Source: Tangfeifania sp.
GTDB lineage: Bacteria; Bacteroidota; Bacteroidia; Bacteroidales; Prolixibacteraceae
Assembly: GCA_018400515.1 (NCBI GenBank)
Contig: JAGYMR010000202.1
Span: forward strand, 1-5,247
Direction of reading: 5' to 3'
DNA: 5,247 nt
Part shown: piece by piece, positions 1-5,247 of the stretch
Layout of the letters: every line of letters starts with the position of its first letter
How positions within the stretch are numbered: position 1 is the first letter of the stretch
The notes under the pieces: generated by a model
What the model was told of the DNA's origin: nothing
What the model saw: the letters and a program-made list of their open reading frames with translations, nothing else
Databases searched by the model: none
Program-made: the position numbers and the translations under genes

Positions 1-1238
1 ATACCGATGATCAGGGCGCCATTGACCTGAATTGTTTTGGCGCCGGGGATCTGGTGACTCCCCATATGGACCAGCTGGTAAAGAGCGGGATCAAATTTAC
101 CCAGTTTTACGGAGCGCCAATCTGTTCCCCGTCGCGGGCCGGTTTGCTTACCGGTAAAACTCCCCAGCGGGCCGGTGTTCCCGGAAATGTAAGCGCCCTT
201 TCCGAAGAGGCCGGCATGCCTTCTTCCCAGTATACCCTGGCTGAAATGTTTAAAGATGCCGGTTACCGGACGGCCCATATCGGGAAATGGCATCTGGGGC
301 ATGGAAAAGACAAACAACCCAATGCCCAGGGGTTCGATTATTCATTTGGCCACTTTGTGGGCTGCATCGATAATTATTCGCATTTCTTTTACTGGTCCGG
401 CCCCAACCGGCATGATCTCTACCGCAACGGCCGGGAGGTGTTCTATCCCGGCGAATTTTTCCCCGATCTGATGGTCCGGGAAGCTTCCGCCTTTCTTGAA
501 CATAACGCAGATCATCCCTTTTTTATGTATTTTGCCATGAATACTCCGCATTACCCTTATCAGGGGTCGCCCGAATGGCTCGAATATTACCGGGAGAAGG
601 GAGTAAAATATCCCCGTGATCTTTACGCGGCCTTTCTTTCCACACAGGATGATAAAATTGGTGCATTAATCCGGAAGCTGGAAGAGCTGGGGTTGATTGA
701 AAATACCATCATTGTTTTTCAGTCGGATAACGGATATTCCACCGAGGAGCGCGCCCATTTCGGCGGCGGCAGTGCCGGCATTCTCCGGGGAAATAAATTC
801 AGCCTGTTTGAAGGCGGCATCCGCGTTCCGGCTGCGATCAGCTGGCCTGCCCGCCTGAAAAGCGATCAGGTCCGGAATCAGGTGGCTGTCAATAGCGACT
901 GGATGCCCACCCTGGCCGATTTGTGCGGAATCGATCTGGGCACCCGCGAACTCGACGGGAGAAGCCTGATTCCTGTAATTAAAAATCCGGATGCCGAAAG
1001 CCGGCATGCCGGCGGATTTTGCTGGAAAAACGGAAACCACTGGGTGGCCCGGAAGGGGAACTGGAAATTGTTGGGGAATCCATTCATCCGGGGAGAAAAA
1101 TTTGCTCCGGAAGACTCCCTTTTCCTGGTAAACCTGGAGGATGATCCGGGAGAAAAGGTCAACCTGGCCCGAAAGCATCCGGAAAAGGTGAAAGCACTGA
1201 AAGCCCAGTATCAAAAATGGCTTGAAAATATTCCTTAG
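1..1238 (+). CDS. Family S1 formylglycine sulfatase, 5'-truncated by window edge
   Basis: This arylsulfatase-type hydrolase should remove sulfate esters, most likely from sulfated glycans, outside the cytoplasm; the signal peptide would lie in the missing part. The frame is open from base 3, and the visible product is 411 residues ending at TAG 1236-1238. A GTG at 54 could pose as a start, but the upstream codons encode TDDQGAIDLNCFGAGDL, including the paired metal-binding Asp residues at bases 6-11, so the true start is off the left edge. The Cys-x-Pro-Ser-Arg signature begins with the Cys codon at 123-125, the residue converted to formylglycine. Next come GKWHLG (285-302, catalytic Lys and His), a TPH histidine at 549-551, SDNG (Asp and Asn metal ligands at 726-731) and a Lys in RGNKFSLFEGG at 795-797. 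The C-terminal subdomain (WKLL, LVNLEDDPGEKVNLA) is intact. A Cys-type sulfatase in an anaerobe would need the radical SAM maturase anSME, which is not in view. I cannot assign the S1 subfamily or the substrate. Confidence 0.93.
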   Translation, partial: TDDQGAIDLNCFGAGDLVTPHMDQLVKSGIKFTQFYGAPICSPSRAGLLTGKTPQRAGVPGNVSALSEEAGMPSSQYTLAEMFKDAGYRTAHIGKWHLGHGKDKQPNAQGFDYSFGHFVGCIDNYSHFFYWSGPNRHDLYRNGREVFYPGEFFPDLMVREASAFLEHNADHPFFMYFAMNTPHYPYQGSPEWLEYYREKGVKYPRDLYAAFLSTQDDKIGALIRKLEELGLIENTIIVFQSDNGYSTEERAHFGGGSAGILRGNKFSLFEGGIRVPAAISWPARLKSDQVRNQVAVNSDWMPTLADLCGIDLGTRELDGRSLIPVIKNPDAESRHAGGFCWKNGNHWVARKGNWKLLGNPFIRGEKFAPEDSLFLVNLEDDPGEKVNLARKHPEKVKALKAQYQKWLENIP

Positions 1239-1261
1239 TTCCTTTCGGTGGCTGATCTTAT

Positions 1262-1279
1262 GGAGCCTGGCTCCTTTTA
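1262..1279 (+). terminator. Possible weak intrinsic terminator after the sulfatase
   Basis: GGAGC-CTG-GCTCC followed directly by TTTTA lies 23 bases after the sulfatase stop. The stem is only five pairs and the T run only four, so termination would be modest. It sits in the 150-base gap between the convergent sulfatase and activase genes, where nothing else is evident. Read on the opposite strand, the hairpin has no T run, so it would not obviously terminate the activase transcript. Confidence 0.35.
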
Positions 1280-1388
1280 CCCCCTGATGCTGGCGGGAAA
1301 AAACTTGCGCATTGGGTCCATTTTAACGGGATTATTTTACGCAGATCTTTCCGGAAATGTTCTGATATTCTTTGTGCCGCAGCCCTGT

Positions 1389-2294
1389 TTAACCACCCGC
1401 TTCCACTTCCAGACCAAACTGATGAAATATTTCAAGGGCAACTTCCTGCTCTGCTTTGGAGGGTTCCCCCATTCCTGAAGGATCCCATTTCATATCCAGT
1501 TTTTTATACTTCCCTTCCGCTATGGGGTGGTAAGGCAGCAGGTTTACTTTGGGGGTTTTCCCCGGCAGGGAGGCAATATAACGGGCGGTCTCCTCAAGAT
1601 TATGTTTGCCCGTATTAACACGGTTTATCAATGGTATGCGGATATTGATGGGAACGCCGCTTCGGGCAAGAATTTCCAGATTTTTTAAGATCAACCGGTT
1701 ATCAACTCCTGTCCACTGTTGATGTTTATCCGGGTCCATAATTTTCAGGTCGAACAGGAAAAGATCGGTGCGGCGGGCTATCTCCAGAAGGGATTTTTCC
1801 GGGGCAAAACCGCAGGTATCCACCGCCCGGTGAATGCCCTCACGCCCGCAGGCTTCCAGCAGTTCAATTAAAAAACCGGGATACATCAGGGGTTCCCCTC
1901 CGGAGAGCGTCATCCCTCCCCCCGAGGCATCAAAATGGACCCGTTCGCGCCGGATGATCTCCAGCAACTCGTTTACCGAATAATATTTTCCTGACATTTC
2001 AATGGCTTTGGCCGGACAGGCCCTGGCACATTTTCCGCACAGGTCACAGCGTTCCCAATCCGTGACGATCCCATCCGGCGTGAATGCCAGGGCGCCGTTG
2101 GGACATGCTTCGATGCACTCCCGGGCACCCACACACCTGGAGGCGGTGTACATTTTCTGTACCTCCGGAGACTGGCTTTCGGGGTTATGACACCACCGGC
2201 ATGACAGGGGGCATCCCTTGAAAAAAATGGTCGTCCGGATACCTGGTCCGTCATTTATGGCATAGCGTTTTATATCAAAAATCAGTGGTTTCAT
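1389..2294 (-). CDS. Glycyl radical enzyme activating enzyme (radical SAM)
   Basis: This 301-residue cytoplasmic enzyme should use S-adenosylmethionine to abstract a hydrogen from the radical glycine of the adjacent GRE. The radical SAM cluster motif CPLSCRWC supplies Cys28, Cys32 and Cys35, following the family-typical DGPGIRTTIFFKGC. An inserted ferredoxin-like domain follows at about residues 50-97, then the SAM-binding SGGEP (131-135), VDTCGF (158-163), FDLKIMD (181-187) and a C-terminal NLLPYH (251-256). The length suits GRE activases that carry the extra cluster domain. The second cluster motif is complete (Cys83, Cys86, Cys89, Cys93). The first reads CVGARECIEACP (Cys54, Cys60, Cys64), with Ala57 where the usual C-x2-C-x2-C-x3-C pattern has its second cysteine. 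The start ATG is 41 bases after the GRE stop, which is a tandem TAATAA. No Shine-Dalgarno is seen; the upstream bases are A-rich (GCAAAAACAA). The order and spacing imply co-transcription with the GRE, its likely sole target. Confidence 0.95.
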   Translation of the reverse strand: MKPLIFDIKRYAINDGPGIRTTIFFKGCPLSCRWCHNPESQSPEVQKMYTASRCVGARECIEACPNGALAFTPDGIVTDWERCDLCGKCARACPAKAIEMSGKYYSVNELLEIIRRERVHFDASGGGMTLSGGEPLMYPGFLIELLEACGREGIHRAVDTCGFAPEKSLLEIARRTDLFLFDLKIMDPDKHQQWTGVDNRLILKNLEILARSGVPINIRIPLINRVNTGKHNLEETARYIASLPGKTPKVNLLPYHPIAEGKYKKLDMKWDPSGMGEPSKAEQEVALEIFHQFGLEVEAGG

Positions 2295-2335
2295 TTGTTT
2301 TTGCTGCAGTGGAACGCCAGCATCATCCCGCCTTA

Positions 2336-4795
2336 TTAAAAACCTTCATTCTCTGTCCGGTCAATGATCTCTTGCTGAAGGTCCTCATTCATGTGATTAA
2401 AATAGTCGCTGTAGCCCGCCATACGCACCATCAGGTCTTTGTAATCCTCGGGAGAAGCCTGCGCTGCCCGTAAGGTGGCCGTATCCACTATGTTGAACTG
2501 GACATGGTGCCCTCCGAGGCTGAAATAACTGCGGATGAGGTGTCCCAGTTTCTCCACATCCTTTTCCCGTTTCAGGAGGCCGGGGACAAAACGGAGGTTC
2601 AGCAGGGTTCCTCCCGATTTTTCCTGGTCCAGTTTTCCCAGGGAGCGGATGACTGATGTAGGGCCCTGGGTGTCACATCCGTGCGATGGGGAGGTCCCGT
2701 CAGATATCGGTTTCCCGGAAAAACGGCCGTTAGGAGTTGCCCCCAGCACTTTTCCGAAATAGACATGGCAGGTGGTGGAGAGCATGTTCAAATGGTAATG
2801 TCCCCCTTTCACGTTGGGTTTTCCGTCAATGGCACGGAACAGGTCATTGTAAACCCTGACGGCAATGCTATCCGCCCGTTCGTCATCATTACCAAAAAAA
2901 GGGGTATGGTTGAGGATCCGTTGCCGCAGGGGTTCATTTCCCCTGAAATTTTCCGAAAGGACCTTCAGCAGCTGTTTGATGGAGATCGTCTGCGTTTCAA
3001 AAACATGCTTTTTCAGGACCGATAAGCTGTCGGTGATGGTGCCCAGTCCGGTGCACTGAATATAACTGGTATTGTACCGGGGGCCGCTGTCGTAATAATC
3101 TTTTCCTTTGGCAATGCAATCATCAATTACCACCGAAAGAAAAGGCGCCGGTGCATATTTTGCAAACATCTGATCGATGTAGTTGCTCACCCGGATCTTC
3201 TGATCGATCACAAAATGAAGTTGTTTCAGGAAAGCGTTGTAAAGGGCTTCAAAATCCCTGAATGTTTGCGGATCCCCTGTTTCTATACCAACTTTTCTCC
3301 CGGTAAGCGGATCAATTCCGTTATTCAGGGTGATCTCCAGGATTTTCGGAACGTTCAGGTATCCGGTAAGGAGGTAGGCCTCTTTTCCGAAAGCGCCCAC
3401 TTCGATGCATCCGCTGCACCCTCCTTCGCGGGCATCCTGCAGGGATTTTCCCTGGCGGAGCAGTTGGGGTATGTAGACGTCCGGATTAAAAACCGAAGGG
3501 TATCCGTGTCCCTGACGGATGACTTTGGTCGCCGCATTCAGAAAGTTACCGGGGGTTTTGGCGCTGATATGCACAGAACTTCCCGGCTGCAGGATACGGA
3601 GCTCTTCGATCACTTCCAGCATGATGAAGGAGACTTCACTCACCCCGTCGGTGCCATCCGCTTTCACTCCCCCGAGGTTGATGTTGGTAAAATCGTTGTA
3701 GGTACCACTCTCGCGGGCTGTTATTCCCACTTTGGGCGGGGCGGGGTGATTGTTAACCTTTATCCAGAAACAGCTGATAAGCTCTTTGGCTCCTTCCCGG
3801 GTGATGGTTCCCTCTTTCCGCTCTTTTTCAAAGAAGGGCGCGAGGTGCTGGTCGAAATGCCCCGGGTTCATGGCGTCCCATCCATTCAGCTCGGTGATGG
3901 TACCGAGATGAACGAACCAATACATTTGAATGGCTTCCCACAGGTTTTCCGGGGCATTTGCAGGTACCCTCCGGCACACCCGGGCAATCCTTTTCAATTC
4001 TTCGGCGCGCTTTGACCGGGTTTCCCGAGCAGCCATCCCTTCCGCCAGGGCCGCATGGCGCTCCGCAAAAAGGATTACAGCATCACAGGCAATCCCCATC
4101 GCTTTCAATTCTTCCCGTTTGGCGGTAGCTTCAGGATCGTTCAAAAAATCGAGCCGCTGAATGTGTTCGTTGATCTCCTTCCTGAAGTCAAGCATCCCTT
4201 TTTTATAGATCTTGCCGTCGAGCGCTGTATGGCCGGGAGCACGCTGCTCCATGAACTCAGTGAAAACCCCGGCTTCATAAGCAGCCTCCCAGGCTTCGGG
4301 CACATGGCGGAAGATCCTTTCGCGCATGGTCCGTCCTTTCCAGTAAGGAACCACCTCCTTCGCATAGGTATCGATATCTTCCGGGGAAATGATATACCGC
4401 TGCTGATCCCGGGCATTCAGCACCTGAAGATCTTCTGCGCTGTGGCAGTTCAGTTCGGGAAAGGTCGGAACCGCTTTGGGACCCGGGCCCCTTTCCCCTA
4501 CAATCAGTTCATCATCACCAATATAGAGGGTTTTCCGGCGGCAGATCTCCAAAAAATTGAGCGCCCGCATAACCGGAGCAGAATGCTTCCCTTCATTTTC
4601 CCGGTAGAACCGGGTGGTGATCAAAGCCCGTTCAGTGGAGAGGCGCTCCGGTGTTTCCACACTCTGTTTGCGCAGGCGCTGAATGCGCCCGTTCATGCCG
4701 GGAGCATGACCGGCACCAGTCGCGGCACTGAAATTGGCGGGAGCCCCCGCGGCGCGCTCAGGCATTTTTTTTAATTTTATTTTGGTGGATGTCAT
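2336..4795 (-). CDS. hypD: Glycyl radical enzyme, probable trans-4-hydroxy-L-proline dehydratase
   Basis: This 819-residue cytoplasmic enzyme has a pyruvate formate-lyase-type barrel (about 40-660) and a C-terminal glycyl radical domain with RMAGYSDYF, radical Gly794 (codon 2414-2416). The thiyl cysteine and catalytic base are in GGCSGCIEVGAFG: Cys463 and Glu465. Compared from memory with C. difficile HypD (789 residues), anchors fall at a constant +29 offset: Phe152/181, His160/189, Asp278/307, Ser334/363, Asp339/368, Phe340/369, Cys434/463, Glu436/465, Tyr450/479, Gly765/794. This argues for dehydration of hydroxyproline to pyrroline-5-carboxylate. No pyrroline-5-carboxylate reductase gene is in view, so context neither supports nor opposes the substrate. 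Ring-opening hydroxyproline lyases or another relative are the main alternatives. The start is uncertain: ATG 4795, ATG 4765 (Met11, preceded by an A run, where GC-rich coding composition begins) and ATG 4696 (Met34, nearest the clostridial start); none has a clear Shine-Dalgarno. The symbol is unrelated to the hydrogenase maturation gene hypD. Confidence 0.88.
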   Translation of the reverse strand: MTSTKIKLKKMPERAAGAPANFSAATGAGHAPGMNGRIQRLRKQSVETPERLSTERALITTRFYRENEGKHSAPVMRALNFLEICRRKTLYIGDDELIVGERGPGPKAVPTFPELNCHSAEDLQVLNARDQQRYIISPEDIDTYAKEVVPYWKGRTMRERIFRHVPEAWEAAYEAGVFTEFMEQRAPGHTALDGKIYKKGMLDFRKEINEHIQRLDFLNDPEATAKREELKAMGIACDAVILFAERHAALAEGMAARETRSKRAEELKRIARVCRRVPANAPENLWEAIQMYWFVHLGTITELNGWDAMNPGHFDQHLAPFFEKERKEGTITREGAKELISCFWIKVNNHPAPPKVGITARESGTYNDFTNINLGGVKADGTDGVSEVSFIMLEVIEELRILQPGSSVHISAKTPGNFLNAATKVIRQGHGYPSVFNPDVYIPQLLRQGKSLQDAREGGCSGCIEVGAFGKEAYLLTGYLNVPKILEITLNNGIDPLTGRKVGIETGDPQTFRDFEALYNAFLKQLHFVIDQKIRVSNYIDQMFAKYAPAPFLSVVIDDCIAKGKDYYDSGPRYNTSYIQCTGLGTITDSLSVLKKHVFETQTISIKQLLKVLSENFRGNEPLRQRILNHTPFFGNDDERADSIAVRVYNDLFRAIDGKPNVKGGHYHLNMLSTTCHVYFGKVLGATPNGRFSGKPISDGTSPSHGCDTQGPTSVIRSLGKLDQEKSGGTLLNLRFVPGLLKREKDVEKLGHLIRSYFSLGGHHVQFNIVDTATLRAAQASPEDYKDLMVRMAGYSDYFNHMNEDLQQEIIDRTENEGF
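4767..4780. repeat. 14-base AT-rich direct repeat, copy at the GRE start
   Basis: TTTTTTAATTTTAT at 4767-4780 recurs exactly at 5212-5225, about 445 bases away. On the minus strand this copy forms the A-rich stretch just before Met11 (ATG 4765) of the GRE. The sequence is low in complexity, so the match may be fortuitous. Confidence 0.3.
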
Positions 4796-4832
4796 GAAAA
4801 ATAATTTTGGTTTTTATTGCTGATGCGATGAG

Positions 4833-4907
4833 ATAAGTCCCGGCGTCTAACAAGGCTGCTCACCTGCTGCTTTAGAAAGAATTACATGATAAATGCGGCG
4901 GACTTAT
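4833..4907 (-). promoter_or_regulatory. Inverted repeat ATAAGTCC / GGACTTAT in the GRE leader
   Basis: ATAAGTCC at 4833-4840 and its exact reverse complement GGACTTAT at 4900-4907 are separated by 59 bases. The near arm lies 38-45 bases upstream of the outermost GRE start. In the GRE transcript the arms could pair to form an eight-base-pair stem closing a long loop, or they could be two copies of a half-operator. An exact 8-base match with free spacing in about 450 bases can also arise by chance, so this is weak. Confidence 0.25.
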
Positions 4908-4952
4908 TGGAAAGATGGCCTGTTCATATGCCGTTAAAAGCACGGAGTAACC

Positions 4953-4963
4953 CTGCCCGGCAG
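4953..4963. promoter_or_regulatory. Interrupted palindrome CTGCC-C-GGCAG
   Basis: This 11-base site has perfect five-base arms around a single centre base and lies 158 bases upstream of the outermost GRE start, in otherwise AT-rich DNA. A dimeric regulator could bind such a site. There is only one copy and no regulator gene in the window to pair with it, so chance is a serious alternative. Confidence 0.2.
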
Positions 4964-5035
4964 CAAACAGCATTAATGAGCTGCATACAACATCCGGCAC
5001 TCAAATAAACACCGGTAAGAGGGAAGGAGATTCGA

Positions 5036-5195
5036 ATGATGCTGTTTTGCCGTCATTTTTTGGATATTTCATTCGTTGGGTAAAATTAAGGAATTAGCAG
5101 AACATCTCAAAACGAAAAATCAAAAGCGCACCAAACAGGGAATTGAAATCCGGGAAGCTTTTTTTAATGGGACAAAAATGCTTAATTTAGCCTGA
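5036..5195 (+). pseudogene. Possible frameshifted small ORF of unknown function
   Basis: ATG 5036 is preceded at five bases by AAGGAGA, the best Shine-Dalgarno-like sequence in the window. It opens a 15-codon frame (MMLFCRHFLDISFVG) that stops at TAA 5081-5083. The +1 frame, open from 5040 to TGA 5193-5195, continues from that point with a charged, helix-like stretch beginning KIKELAEHLKTK and ending TKMLNLA. Removing one base from the GGG at 5078-5080 would join the two into about 53 codons. I recognise no family. It may be a broken small gene, the end of a decayed larger one, or chance in A-rich DNA; the Lys-rich content favours caution. Confidence 0.2.
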
Positions 5196-5211
5196 AAATC
5201 GGCTGGTTGTA

Positions 5212-5225
5212 TTTTTTAATTTTAT
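5212..5225. repeat. 14-base AT-rich direct repeat, distal copy
   Basis: This is the second exact copy of TTTTTTAATTTTAT, near the right edge of the window. No gene start is visible beside it on the minus strand. If the AT-rich block marks gene starts in this genome, a gene edge could lie nearby, but nothing in view supports that. Confidence 0.25.
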
Positions 5226-5247
5226 CCGAATGAAACGAGCATGATTT

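Larger units (their letters stand above)
4796..5247. other. AT-rich upstream region of the GRE, no convincing gene
   Basis: These 452 bases lie upstream of the GRE operon and should contain its promoter. No open frame here reaches 60 codons and I recognise no RNA gene. I searched the minus strand for the Bacteroidota -7 element TAnnTTTG and found no match, and no good sigma-70 pair. The region does hold an 8-base inverted repeat, an 11-base interrupted palindrome, an AT-rich 14-base sequence that recurs at the GRE start, and a short Shine-Dalgarno-led open frame. These are listed separately. Confidence 0.6.

Noticed and set aside
666..1214. 182-codon open frame on the - strand
   Set aside because: It is antisense to the sulfatase C-terminal half, which contains the metal-binding SDNG and the conserved EGG motif.
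54..1238. Sulfatase starting at GTG 54
   Set aside because: The frame stays open to the left edge, and the upstream codons encode the conserved Asp-Asp metal-binding segment, so the gene is truncated by the window and does not begin here.
1248..1478. 76-codon + strand frame after the sulfatase
   Set aside because: It runs into the activase coding region, and its translation shows no recognisable motif and no signal of a real gene.
3215..4015. 266-codon open frame on the + strand
   Set aside because: It lies wholly antisense to the GRE, whose protein carries clear family motifs in this stretch; the antisense translation shows no recognisable domain.
4055..4774. 239-codon open frame on the + strand
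   Set aside because: It is antisense to the conserved N-terminal part of the GRE and lacks any family motif.
4696..4795. Microcompartment encapsulation peptide on the GRE
   Set aside because: The extension is basic then Ala/Gly/Pro-rich, without the regular hydrophobic spacing of an amphipathic targeting helix, and no shell protein genes are in the window.
4802..4809. TAATTTTG, matching the Bacteroidota -7 element TAnnTTTG on the + strand
   Set aside because: It points into the antisense of the GRE, where no + strand gene exists, and I see no TTTG partner at the expected spacing upstream.
4886..5008. 40-codon + strand ORF (begins MINAADLLERWP) in the leader
   Set aside because: It has no good ribosome binding site and no recognisable motif, and a frame of this length is expected by chance in 450 bases. 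It could be reconsidered if conserved in relatives.
5030..5040. ATTCGAATGA resembling a tRNA T-loop
   Set aside because: The flanking bases do not form the five-pair T stem, and no acceptor stem or anticodon arm fits around it.

Overview
The window holds a sulfatase gene on the + strand, cut by the left edge, facing a two-gene minus-strand unit: a glycyl radical enzyme (GRE) followed by its radical SAM activase. About 450 bases upstream of the GRE carry no convincing gene. The coding DNA is moderately GC-rich and the gaps are AT-rich. The GRE and activase starts lack a clear Shine-Dalgarno sequence and are preceded by A-rich DNA. Together with a Cys-type sulfatase, this suggests an anaerobic polysaccharide-degrading bacterium, perhaps Bacteroidota. 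That placement is an inference; Kiritimatiellota, Lentisphaerota and Planctomycetota remain possible.

Layout: 1-1238 (+) is a family S1 formylglycine sulfatase whose N-terminus lies outside the window. Its first metal-binding aspartates are still visible, upstream of any start codon in view. 1239-1388 is a short convergent gap with a weak hairpin. 1389-2294 (-) is the GRE-activating enzyme. 2336-4795 (-) is the GRE, 41 bases upstream of the activase and very probably co-transcribed with it. 4796-5247 is AT-rich leader with an inverted repeat, a small palindrome and a possible frameshifted mini-ORF.

The GRE is best explained as a trans-4-hydroxy-L-proline dehydratase (HypD type). When compared from memory with the Clostridioides difficile enzyme, all the active-site positions I can recall line up at one constant offset, from Phe181 to the radical Gly794. 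The activase would install the glycyl radical. The GRE would then convert hydroxyproline to pyrroline-5-carboxylate, which a pyrroline-5-carboxylate reductase outside this window could turn into proline. The sulfatase would release sulfate from glycans and is probably a separate function. A joint role on hydroxyproline-rich, sulfated host or algal matrix material is only speculation.

The points most worth a second look are a missing cluster-ligand cysteine in the activase ferredoxin domain, the roughly 30-residue N-terminal extension of the GRE with three possible starts, and a few substitutions next to conserved active-site residues.
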